39,716 nt of DNA. It comes from CAZUVM01 sp964623885. GTDB lineage: Bacteria > Verrucomicrobiota > Verrucomicrobiia > Limisphaerales > UBA8199. Every line of letters starts with the position of its first letter. The stretch's first letter is position 1. The stretch is from positions 1 to 39,716 of the forward strand of contig CAZUVM010000134.1 in NCBI GenBank assembly GCA_964623885.1. Reading direction: 5' to 3'. A model generated the notes under the pieces. That model saw only the letters and a list, made by a program, of their open reading frames with translations. It did no database searches and was not told the DNA's origin. Positions 1 through 6,349 of this stretch are shown piece by piece. The translations under genes and the position numbers were made by a program.

Positions 1-1
1 C

Positions 2-2476
2 ATGGTTATTACCCCCACAAATGCCGTGCTTTGGGTGTACAATACCAACGCTCTCCTCACTGCTACCAACAATTTCACCAATCCGATCTGCTCCTTCGGC
101 GGTCTAACGTGTATCGGAGTCGATCCTTCTTCCGCTGCCACTCCGCAGGGCCGCTCTTTTGTCGGGTCCATCGACGATGTGGCTGTATTCAATTATTCAA
201 TGCCGGCGCTGGAAGTGTATAATCTTTACAAAAAGTCACTTCATCAGGGTGCTTTCTCGCCGTCGATTGTTTCCCAACCGCAACCATTGGCTCTCTATAC
301 GGGGCGAAATGCCAGATTCACTGTTCAGGCGTCGGGCGATCCTTTCCTGGCCTTGACTTATAAGTGGCGAAAGGACACCGGTGGCGGCCCGGTTGACCTT
401 ACGAATGGAGGGAATGTTTCCGGGGCTAACACTCCCAACCTGGTCCTCTCGAACGTCGGCGCAGCAGACGCTGCCAACTATCTTTGCGTCGTCCAAAACG
501 TGGTTGGCACCGCCACTACGGAGCCGGCTAATCTCGCGGTTGTGACCCCGCCCGCCGCGTTCAGTCCTTACGAAACTGCCCTTCAAGCCCTCAATCCGCT
601 GGACTATTGGCGTTTTAATGAGCCGCCGAGCAGCGTGTATGCCTACGACTATTGGGGTGGAATCATCGCCTCCAATTTTGATGTGGCCACAGCTCAGAAT
701 GGACCGCAGCCCCCTGATTTCCCTGGATTGGAAAGCACTAATTCCGCTTACGCCTATAATGGCTTCGACTCATTCACGGAGACTGGACAACTGCTTCTCA
801 GCAACCAGCCTCAATTTACCGACGCGGGTTGGTTTAATATGAACGCGTTCCAACTGCAGCGAACCGGTCTGTTTGGCCAGAATGATGCGGTCGAGTATGG
901 CTTCCATGGCCTTGGTTCTGATGGAGTGGCCCAACTGGGTTGCTGGACTGCCAACGGTGGTGCGGCGTACCTGAACCAAAGCCTGATGAATCCAGGCCAG
1001 TGGTACTTTACCGCGGCGACAGGCGATGGCACGAATTTGAACCTCTACCTCTTCACCACGAACGGGTCCGGTGGCTACGCTGTCTTTCAATCCAGTGCGG
1101 CAGGCGTTACCACGAATTACGGTGTCGGCGCCGGTAATCCCTACCACATTGGCGGTGGCGGCATCCTCGATGCCGGCCCGAGCAATTATTTCAATGGTCT
1201 GATCGACGAAGTCGCCGTGTGGCATCGCGCCCTCTCACCGGGCGAACTTGCATCTCTGTTTGCCACCGGCATTGGTGTCAGTGGGTTGCCACCGCAAGTT
1301 ACGGCTCAACCCACCTCCAAGACCCTTTATGTCGGCCGTCCTTTCACGCTTTCCGTGACGGTTCTCGGCAGCAGCCCGCTGGTTTATCAATGGCGCACCA
1401 ACGGTGTCGCGCTTCCCAACGGCGGCACGGTCTCGGGCGCCACGGGCCCGAATCTCTCGATCAGCGCGGTTTCCAACCTAAATGTTGGTACGTACGATTG
1501 CGTGATTACCAACTCGTACGGCTCGATCACCAGTTCGGTTGCCTCGCTTAACGTCATTGTGCCTACGCCGGGTGGCTATGAGTCCATCGCGATCGGTTTG
1601 AATCCGATTGCTTACTACCGGCTGAATGAAACGAATGATCCCAGCTTAGGCAGTGCGGTCGCCAATGATTACTGGGGCGGCAACGCCGGCACCTACGGCT
1701 TGAGCGCCAGCAACGGTTTCCAGGGCATACTTGGACCTCAGCCGCCGCAATACATTGGCTTCGACGCCAATAATTACGCGCTTGCTTCCACGAGCAACAA
1801 TATCGCCACCTGCGTTACCAATAATTTCGGAACACTCAACACCAACATGGCCACATTTACCATGTGGATAAATCCTACGCTGGAGCCGGACAGTTTCTGC
1901 GGTCTTGAGGTTAACCGTAGCGGCAACAACCCGGGCGGCTTTGGCTATACCGGCGGCCACCTGGGGTATACCTGGAACAATAACAACGCGGCTACTTACA
2001 ACGCCACCTGGAGTTCCAACCTGGTGCCACCGCTCAATCAATGGTCCTTCGTGGCCCTGGTCGTTACTCCAACCAACGCGGTCGTTTACATGACCGATCC
2101 GGCCAACGCCGATAACCTGCTCTCCGCGAATACCACCGTCGCCAACAGCGTTGAGGCCAAAACCGGCACTTGGTATATAGGCGCTGATATCACCGGCGCC
2201 AACCGCACCTTCAACGGGCGAATTGATGAAGTGGCCGTCTTTAACTACGCGCTGACACCGTCCCAGGTGGCCCTGCTTAACTCGGTGGGTTACGCCGGCG
2301 CGCCAGTCTCGCTTAGAATCCAGTTGATTGGCGGACATACTGTTCTGTCGTGGAGTCACGGCACATTGTTGGAGGCGCCGTCTGCCTTCGGTCCTTGGAC
2401 TACGAACACGGCTAGTTCGCCATATACCAATACCCTGCCCAACGGAACCACTTTCTACCGGGCCATCCTGCGCTAA
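2..2476 (+). CDS. Secreted LamG/Ig-like repeat protein, 5' end cut by window
   Basis: This is the C-terminal part (at least 824 residues) of a large extracellular protein; the frame is open to the window edge, so the ATG at position 2 is probably internal. Seen domains in order: the end of a LamG (concanavalin A-like) domain closing with GSIDDVAVFNYSMPALEVYN (about 1-75), an Ig-like domain with YKWRKD and NYLCVV (about 88-182), a full LamG domain closing with GLIDEVAVWHRALSPGE (190-425), a second Ig-like domain with YQWRTNG and TYDCVITN (432-522), a third LamG domain closing with GRIDEVAVFNYALTPSQ (527-765), and a short C-terminal beta-rich module ending in FYRAILR. Such chains are common in Verrucomicrobiota secreted proteins and usually bind glycans or act as adhesins. 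No catalytic domain is visible in this part. The C-terminal module resembles those of three other secreted proteins in the window and may be a sorting or attachment signal; that is inference. Confidence 0.85.
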   Translation: MVITPTNAVLWVYNTNALLTATNNFTNPICSFGGLTCIGVDPSSAATPQGRSFVGSIDDVAVFNYSMPALEVYNLYKKSLHQGAFSPSIVSQPQPLALYTGRNARFTVQASGDPFLALTYKWRKDTGGGPVDLTNGGNVSGANTPNLVLSNVGAADAANYLCVVQNVVGTATTEPANLAVVTPPAAFSPYETALQALNPLDYWRFNEPPSSVYAYDYWGGIIASNFDVATAQNGPQPPDFPGLESTNSAYAYNGFDSFTETGQLLLSNQPQFTDAGWFNMNAFQLQRTGLFGQNDAVEYGFHGLGSDGVAQLGCWTANGGAAYLNQSLMNPGQWYFTAATGDGTNLNLYLFTTNGSGGYAVFQSSAAGVTTNYGVGAGNPYHIGGGGILDAGPSNYFNGLIDEVAVWHRALSPGELASLFATGIGVSGLPPQVTAQPTSKTLYVGRPFTLSVTVLGSSPLVYQWRTNGVALPNGGTVSGATGPNLSISAVSNLNVGTYDCVITNSYGSITSSVASLNVIVPTPGGYESIAIGLNPIAYYRLNETNDPSLGSAVANDYWGGNAGTYGLSASNGFQGILGPQPPQYIGFDANNYALASTSNNIATCVTNNFGTLNTNMATFTMWINPTLEPDSFCGLEVNRSGNNPGGFGYTGGHLGYTWNNNNAATYNATWSSNLVPPLNQWSFVALVVTPTNAVVYMTDPANADNLLSANTTVANSVEAKTGTWYIGADITGANRTFNGRIDEVAVFNYALTPSQVALLNSVGYAGAPVSLRIQLIGGHTVLSWSHGTLLEAPSAFGPWTTNTASSPYTNTLPNGTTFYRAILR

Positions 2477-2514
2477 TTACACCTTGGTGCTTCGGCATCG
2501 AGCAGTTGTGCACT

Positions 2515-2551
2515 CGCCCTCGGCCAAAGCAGATGTCTGTGGCCGAGGGCG
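2515..2551 (+). terminator. Strong hairpin downstream of LamG gene
   Basis: The arms CGCCCTCGGCCA (2515-2526) and TGGCCGAGGGCG (2540-2551) form a perfect 12-bp GC-rich stem with a 13-nt loop, starting 38 nt after the stop codon. There is no U-tract after it, so it could be a terminator, an mRNA 3'-end stabiliser or an unrelated palindrome. Confidence 0.5.
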
Positions 2552-2587
2552 CGATGCAGGGTTCTCAACCGCGAATCACGGTCGTTA

Positions 2588-2623
2588 ATGAGAATCCGGG
2601 ACGCCGGGGACGGCGTCCCTACC
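2588..2623 (-). repeat. GGTAGGGACG palindromic repeat, copy 1
   Basis: Read on the minus strand this begins GGTAGGGACGCCGTCC and ends with ATTCTCAT. Its core is a 9-bp perfect stem (2598-2606 with 2611-2619) closing a 4-nt loop. Closely similar copies lie at 26172-26205 and 32687-32719, all three outside coding sequence. Confidence 0.75.
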
Positions 2624-2821
2624 GATGCGCGTTTCTGCTCATTCATTGGCGGTTAAGGTCAATGGCCAACCGACCCTGAGGCAGTGTTTAATCAAAGATT
2701 ATCGGACTTTACTTCCCCTGACGGCTGCGTAAGCTTAGCAATTCAGGTTGCGAGTCCCGTGTCGGGACGCCCTGTTGCAGAGCCTGGCGGTTGCCGGCCT
2801 GTTTGCGAACAATATTACCGT

Positions 2822-3019
2822 ATGTCAGAGATTAAACTGAGAAAGGGAGAACCCGTCGAAGTTGCTATTCGCCGGCTCCGAAAGAAGTTGGACCGCGAAC
2901 AAACACTCCAGCAATTCCGGTTGCGGCGGCGTTTCGAAAAGCCGAGCGCCCGCCGGCGGCGCAAGATGAAGGCGGCCCGGTTCTCAGCCATGCTCAAGGC
3001 CCGCTACGCGGACGTGTAA
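2822..3019 (+). CDS. rpsU: 30S ribosomal protein S21
   Basis: A 65-residue, highly basic protein starting MSEIKLRKGEPVEVAIRRLR and continuing through REQTLQQFRLRRRFEKPSA to an Arg/Lys-rich helix. Length, the GE-hydrophobic-AIRRL start and the RRR.FEKPS..RRRKK-type centre match the S21 family. S21 binds the 30S platform near the anti-Shine-Dalgarno region and assists initiation. The frame is open further upstream, but the ATG at 2822 gives exactly the family N-terminus. No Shine-Dalgarno sequence is visible before it. It stands alone here, convergent with the TAXI-type gene whose stop lies 6 bp downstream, rather than in an rpsU-dnaG-rpoD operon. Confidence 0.95.
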   Translation: MSEIKLRKGEPVEVAIRRLRKKLDREQTLQQFRLRRRFEKPSARRRRKMKAARFSAMLKARYADV

Positions 3020-3025
3020 GCGCGG

Positions 3026-4420
3026 TCATCTCTCCTGTGCCACCTCCGCCGTCGGGCGGGTGGCGTCATCCACCAGGCGGCGCACAAAATCAATGTGTCC
3101 GCGCAGGCTGTAAAACTGGTCGGCAAATGAGGCGGGCACTCGCATCCGGTTTACCGCCGCCTCGATTTGGTTCAAGCGTTCGTGCCACTGTTTTCGCGGG
3201 CCTGAATCCGGGTCTTTCAACAATTCCCGCTCCAACACCAGCAAAGCCCGATACCGGCGATAAATCCGTGTTCGGATCTGCCAGCGGTAAAAAAATGGTA
3301 TGCTGCGTAAAGCCGGAATCAGCACGATAACGATCGGCAGAAACACGACCAGCACGCGGCTGGTGAAACTCGCCAGCCAAAACGGCAGGAACCGGTAAAA
3401 GAAGGTCTTGCCCGATTTATAATACCGAACCGCATACGGGCTCAGAGCAATATCGTGCTCGATAGCCGCCGGAAATTCGCCCTTGTGTTGCAGCAGCGTG
3501 GCGCGTCCATGCACTTCATGCGCCGCCTCAAGCAGCAGATCTGATAACGCCGGATGGAGCTTTTCTCGCGCGATCAATTCCACGGTTGGCCCGATCAAAT
3601 GAACATCCTGGGCCGGGATGTTCTTGCCGAAATCGATCGAACCTTGCGGCAGCTCCAGCACACTCAAGTAACTGAATTTCCGGGTGTAGGCCATCGCTTG
3701 TTTAAAGCTGAACAGATGGACCTCCGAGCTCCGCAGCAACTCGCGCATGATGGCAGGGGATGCGTCTTCGCCCATGAGGAAGATAGCGTCAACGGTTCCG
3801 GCCATTAGTCCCTGGGAGGATTCCTTCGGTTCCAAATCCAGGAGCGTGGCATTGGTCCGCAAGCCGTTGGCCTCGAGCAGCGTCAGCGCAAGCGATCGTG
3901 TTCCGCTGCCTTCCTGGCCGATGGCGAGGCGCTTGCCGGCGAACTCGGATAAGAGTTCGACTCGCGGACCGCGGTAAAAAATGAGCAGGGGCTGGTAGGA
4001 AATAGTCCCGAGTGAGACGAGTTTATCCATTTCAGCGTTGGTAATGCCGGTTTGCACGAATCCGGCGTCAACATGCAGTTTAGGATTGCTGAGCCGTTGA
4101 AGGTTTTCCTGCGAACCGTGCGACGCGAGGACCTTTAGCTTCACGCCGTAACGGGCCAGAACGGGGGCGTATTTCCAGGCGTTGGTTTGAAAAATACTTC
4201 CTTCCGGCCCCGTCGTAATAATGATGGTTTTAGGCGGGGCGGATTCGACGAAGAAAAAGGCGGCTGCCAGCAACAGCGCGCAAACGAACGCCAAGACCGC
4301 GACAGCCATGGCTCGGCTGATGCCGAAGATCTCCATGATCATCGCCAGCGAACTTGGCGCCGAACCCGGTGAGGTGTCAGTCGACTTCCTCCCGCTGCCT
4401 GGTTTTAGGTCCTTACTCAT
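3026..4420 (-). CDS. TAXI-family solute-binding protein with two membrane anchors
   Basis: A 464-residue protein. A cytoplasmic Ser/Pro-rich N-terminus precedes a transmembrane segment (about 37-58), followed by a periplasmic NMT1/TAXI-like binding domain: IIITTGPEGSIFQTNAWKYA, then AIGQEGSGTRSLALTLLEANG and TVDAIFLMGEDASPAI. A second hydrophobic stretch (about 351-372, VLVVFLPIVIVLIPAL) leads to a basic, helical cytoplasmic tail of about 90 residues. TAXI proteins bind organic acids or amino acids for TRAP transporters. No DctQM or fused TRAP permease gene is adjacent, and the C-terminal membrane segment plus cytoplasmic tail suggests a membrane-bound binding or sensing protein rather than a free periplasmic one. 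That functional reading is inference. It is convergent with rpsU. Confidence 0.8.
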   Translation of the reverse strand: MSKDLKPGSGRKSTDTSPGSAPSSLAMIMEIFGISRAMAVAVLAFVCALLLAAAFFFVESAPPKTIIITTGPEGSIFQTNAWKYAPVLARYGVKLKVLASHGSQENLQRLSNPKLHVDAGFVQTGITNAEMDKLVSLGTISYQPLLIFYRGPRVELLSEFAGKRLAIGQEGSGTRSLALTLLEANGLRTNATLLDLEPKESSQGLMAGTVDAIFLMGEDASPAIMRELLRSSEVHLFSFKQAMAYTRKFSYLSVLELPQGSIDFGKNIPAQDVHLIGPTVELIAREKLHPALSDLLLEAAHEVHGRATLLQHKGEFPAAIEHDIALSPYAVRYYKSGKTFFYRFLPFWLASFTSRVLVVFLPIVIVLIPALRSIPFFYRWQIRTRIYRRYRALLVLERELLKDPDSGPRKQWHERLNQIEAAVNRMRVPASFADQFYSLRGHIDFVRRLVDDATRPTAEVAQER

Positions 4421-4508
4421 CGGGTGACAGCGTAGGAATTCGCGCTATTTGGAACAAGGGAAAATGGTGGGCGAGGGGTTGATGGTCGCAAAAAGCAATT
4501 CAGTTGAA

Positions 4509-4539
4509 ACCACAGATGGACACAGATGAACACAGATTT
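4509..4539 (+). repeat. CACAGATG decamer array (copy 1)
   Basis: Three successive decamers CACAGATGGA, CACAGATGAA and CACAGATTTG, preceded by AC. A copy matching 28 of 31 positions lies at 11313-11343, inside the apparent signal-peptide region of a GH28 gene. Confidence 0.75.
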
Positions 4540-4573
4540 GGGAACTGTCGTAAACACTATACCAACTTATTAT

Positions 4574-4600
4574 GTCACGCGAAGACGCAAAGACGCCAAG
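4574..4600 (+). repeat. GACGCAAAGACGCC-type short repeat
   Basis: A stretch with internal near-repeats of the form ACGC(G)AAG (GCGAAGACGCAAAGACGCCA). From memory, similar strings recur in intergenic regions of many environmental bacterial genomes; only this one copy was noticed in the window. Confidence 0.45.
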
Positions 4601-4734
4601 ATTCTCATGGATTCTTGGGTTTAGAAAGATGAGCGTGGGGCGCCGCACTTGCGATTGCAACCACAGCGCTGTGGGCTCTGATGCTCATGCTGCTGACCGG
4701 CGCGGTGGCGGTTGTCTGCACCGTCTGGTTCCAG

Positions 4735-4816
4735 GGGTGTATTTGCTGGCTCCGCGCGCCAGTTGATCAGCGCTGTTTTCCGACATCACTGGGGCGCGCT
4801 CCGCAGCAATACACCC
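4735..4816. repeat. Imperfect long inverted repeat
   Basis: The left arm 4735-4762 begins GGGTGTATTTGCTGG; the reverse complement of the right arm (4789-4816) begins GGGTGTATTGCTGCGG. The arms, about 28 nt, are imperfect with a one-base shift, and enclose about 26 nt. Similarity weakly extends outside the arms. It could be a small palindromic mobile element or a stable RNA hairpin. Confidence 0.55.
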
Positions 4817-4861
4817 TTCAGGGTTCGGCCTTTTTCGCTCCGTCCAACTCAACAACTCCAG

Positions 4862-5305
4862 TCACAAATACGACCGCACGGAAATCAGAACGCAAACAAT
4901 CAAGAATAGAATGAAGACTAGAACCCCGTACTGCCGCCGTTTCTCCGCGGCCGCCAACTCTTTCAGAGCTGACTCATCATAGGAATGTGATGGTGGTGTC
5001 ATTAGGATCCGGGTGAGATCTATGCCGCCCATCAGGTTATTAATGATGGCGCCTCCGGTACGAATGAACCCAGGAAGAGACCACCATCCAAATGCCAAAC
5101 AAAACGCCACGTGCTTGAGCGCAGCTCGAGTGCGGCTGGTGTTTGGCGGGACCCAATCAAAGTGGGTCGAAACCCGCGTGTACAGTACAAATGAAAACAC
5201 ATGCTCATACTGCACGATTGACCCGCCACGCTGTTGAACGTTGCTCAGAAGAATGTCGATGTTGGGAATCGAACCTCGCTCAGTCCAAAATATTGGAATG
5301 ACCAT
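4862..5305 (-). CDS. Small membrane protein of unknown function (147 aa)
   Basis: Not recognised. The 147-residue product starts MVIPIFWTERGSIPNIDILL. It has a soluble-looking N-terminal half (QRGGSIVQYEHVFSFVLYTR), a weakly hydrophobic centre (HVAFCLAFGWWSLPGFI, GGAIINNLMGG), and one clear transmembrane segment at the very C-terminus (YGVLVFILFLIVCVLISV) after a charged helix (DESALKELAAAEKRRQ). The start ATG lies 3 nt after the stop of the 52-codon membrane-peptide gene upstream, suggesting translational coupling, and no Shine-Dalgarno sequence is visible. It is the last gene of the probable unit with the adenylate cyclase and the pseudo-receiver protein. Aromatic-rich composition and close packing support it being real. 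Confidence 0.6.
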   Translation of the reverse strand: MVIPIFWTERGSIPNIDILLSNVQQRGGSIVQYEHVFSFVLYTRVSTHFDWVPPNTSRTRAALKHVAFCLAFGWWSLPGFIRTGGAIINNLMGGIDLTRILMTPPSHSYDESALKELAAAEKRRQYGVLVFILFLIVCVLISVRSYL

Positions 5306-5308
5306 AAG

Positions 5309-5467
5309 CTAATTTACGCGATCGCCGAACACTGAGCGCAGACGTGCCGGGCCAGTGATGCCGAATACGCGACGAGACGGGCTAACGAACATGAAGGCGA
5401 CCACGAATATCAAGAAACGGACGAGATATTGTAGCCGCGTCAGGATGTTTGGGAATAGTGTTTCCAT
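5309..5467 (-). CDS. 52-residue single-pass membrane peptide
   Basis: A short ORF starting METLFPNILTRLQYL, with one hydrophobic helix (YLVRFLIFVVAFMFV, about 14-29) followed by a basic tail (SPSRRVFGITGPARLRSVFG) and ending RVN. The basic tail after the helix gives no clear orientation. It sits between the cyclase gene (35 nt upstream) and the 147-residue membrane protein (3 nt downstream), same strand. A possible weak ribosome site GGAAC lies 14 nt before the ATG. Function unknown. The tight spacing and well-formed membrane helix are the reasons for calling it. Confidence 0.5.
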   Translation of the reverse strand: METLFPNILTRLQYLVRFLIFVVAFMFVSPSRRVFGITGPARLRSVFGDRVN

Positions 5468-5502
5468 AATGTTGTTTGTTGTTCCATGTTTCTGATTGAT
5501 TG

Positions 5503-6297
5503 CTATTTCGCGGCAGGCACGGGCTCAGCGGCGGCCGGTTGCTCGACTTTGGGCTTTACAGCGGCAGGTTCGGCGGGCGCGGGTTCTTCGGGTTTAATTT
5601 TCCATTGGAACAGCGGTGTTTTGCCGATGCCGCGTATGTCGTGGGTGGCTTCCTTGAAATCCTGGGCGGAGATGCAGGAAATGATTTCCTTCTTTTTGTT
5701 CAAGGGCAGGGCATTGAAGCAAACGGTGACGCCATTCGGGCGCGAAAGACCTTCGAGACGCGCGGCGAGATTAATCGTGCCGCCGGTGTAATCGCGATAG
5801 CGGAACAGAGTCGGATTGCTCTTGTCCTTGTAGAGCAGGCGCTGAAAGGAACCGACCGCGATGCCGATGCCGACGTGATATTTGTCCGGCGCAAAATCGG
5901 CTGACACTTCGAAGAACCGCTTGACGACTTCCTGCGCGGCAAAGGCGAGGCCGGTGACTTCATCGACCGTGATGTCGGTGATGGATCCCTGCTCGGCGAT
6001 CCAGATCATCATCAAACCGTCACCCAGTTCTTTGGCAAAGGTGGTATAGCGCTCGTTTTCGTTGGCCTTGAGATTTTTTGCCGAAAAACACTGACACAGC
6101 ACCCGGCGGAAACACGCCAGCAAACTGATTGCATAATCGGAGTTCGCGTCCATGTAAGACGTGAATTCGCGGATATCGGCAAAGATCACTATGCCGTTAT
6201 GCAATTCCGCTTTGACGTATTCGTCTTCGAGGCCCGGGAACCGGGCCACACCGTTAGTACCGTTATTACCGTTAGTATTTTCTGCCGCGTCGCTCAT
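5503..6297 (-). CDS. Class III adenylate cyclase-type catalytic protein
   Basis: A 264-residue soluble protein consisting of one class III nucleotide cyclase domain (about 33-200) and an Ala/Pro/Glu-rich tail. Catalytic residues are all in place: metal-binding Asp41 (IVIFADIREFTSYMD) and Asp93 (FAKELGDGLMMIW), purine-selecting Lys89 and Asp169 (YRDYTGG), and the transition-state pair Asn176 and Arg180 (INLAARLEG). The Asp-7-Asn-4-Arg spacing equals that of classical adenylate cyclases, so ATP to cAMP is the best prediction. There is no sensor, HAMP or membrane segment in the chain, so input probably comes from a partner; the large pseudo-receiver/coiled-coil protein is encoded 52 bp upstream on the same strand. 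The Pro/Ala tail may be a flexible tether. Confidence 0.88.
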   Translation of the reverse strand: MSDAAENTNGNNGTNGVARFPGLEDEYVKAELHNGIVIFADIREFTSYMDANSDYAISLLACFRRVLCQCFSAKNLKANENERYTTFAKELGDGLMMIWIAEQGSITDITVDEVTGLAFAAQEVVKRFFEVSADFAPDKYHVGIGIAVGSFQRLLYKDKSNPTLFRYRDYTGGTINLAARLEGLSRPNGVTVCFNALPLNKKKEIISCISAQDFKEATHDIRGIGKTPLFQWKIKPEEPAPAEPAAVKPKVEQPAAAEPVPAAK

Positions 6298-6349
6298 AAG
6301 TTTAGAAAAGGCAGGATGCCAATATCGTGCTCGGCATCCCGGCCAAGGT

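Larger units (their letters stand above)
2477..2821. other. Intergenic region between LamG gene and rpsU
   Basis: No gene is supported here. The stretch holds a strong hairpin (2515-2551), one copy of the GGTAGGGACG palindromic repeat in reverse orientation (2588-2623), and a small perfect hairpin with a 6-bp stem and 3-nt loop at 2754-2768, about 55 nt before rpsU. The last could be a terminator, or part of the rpsU leader. No convincing promoter was recognised. Confidence 0.6.
4421..4861. other. Gene-free stretch rich in short repeats
   Basis: About 440 bp between two minus-strand genes with no credible reading frame. It contains a triple CACAGAT decamer array (4509-4539), a GACGCAAAGACGCC-type repeat (4574-4600) and a large imperfect inverted repeat (4735-4816). 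It looks like a landing or accumulation site for dispersed repeats. Confidence 0.6.

Noticed and set aside
1646..2359. 237-codon minus-strand frame inside the LamG gene
   Set aside because: Antisense shadow of a well-supported LamG/Ig coding frame; no domain or start context.
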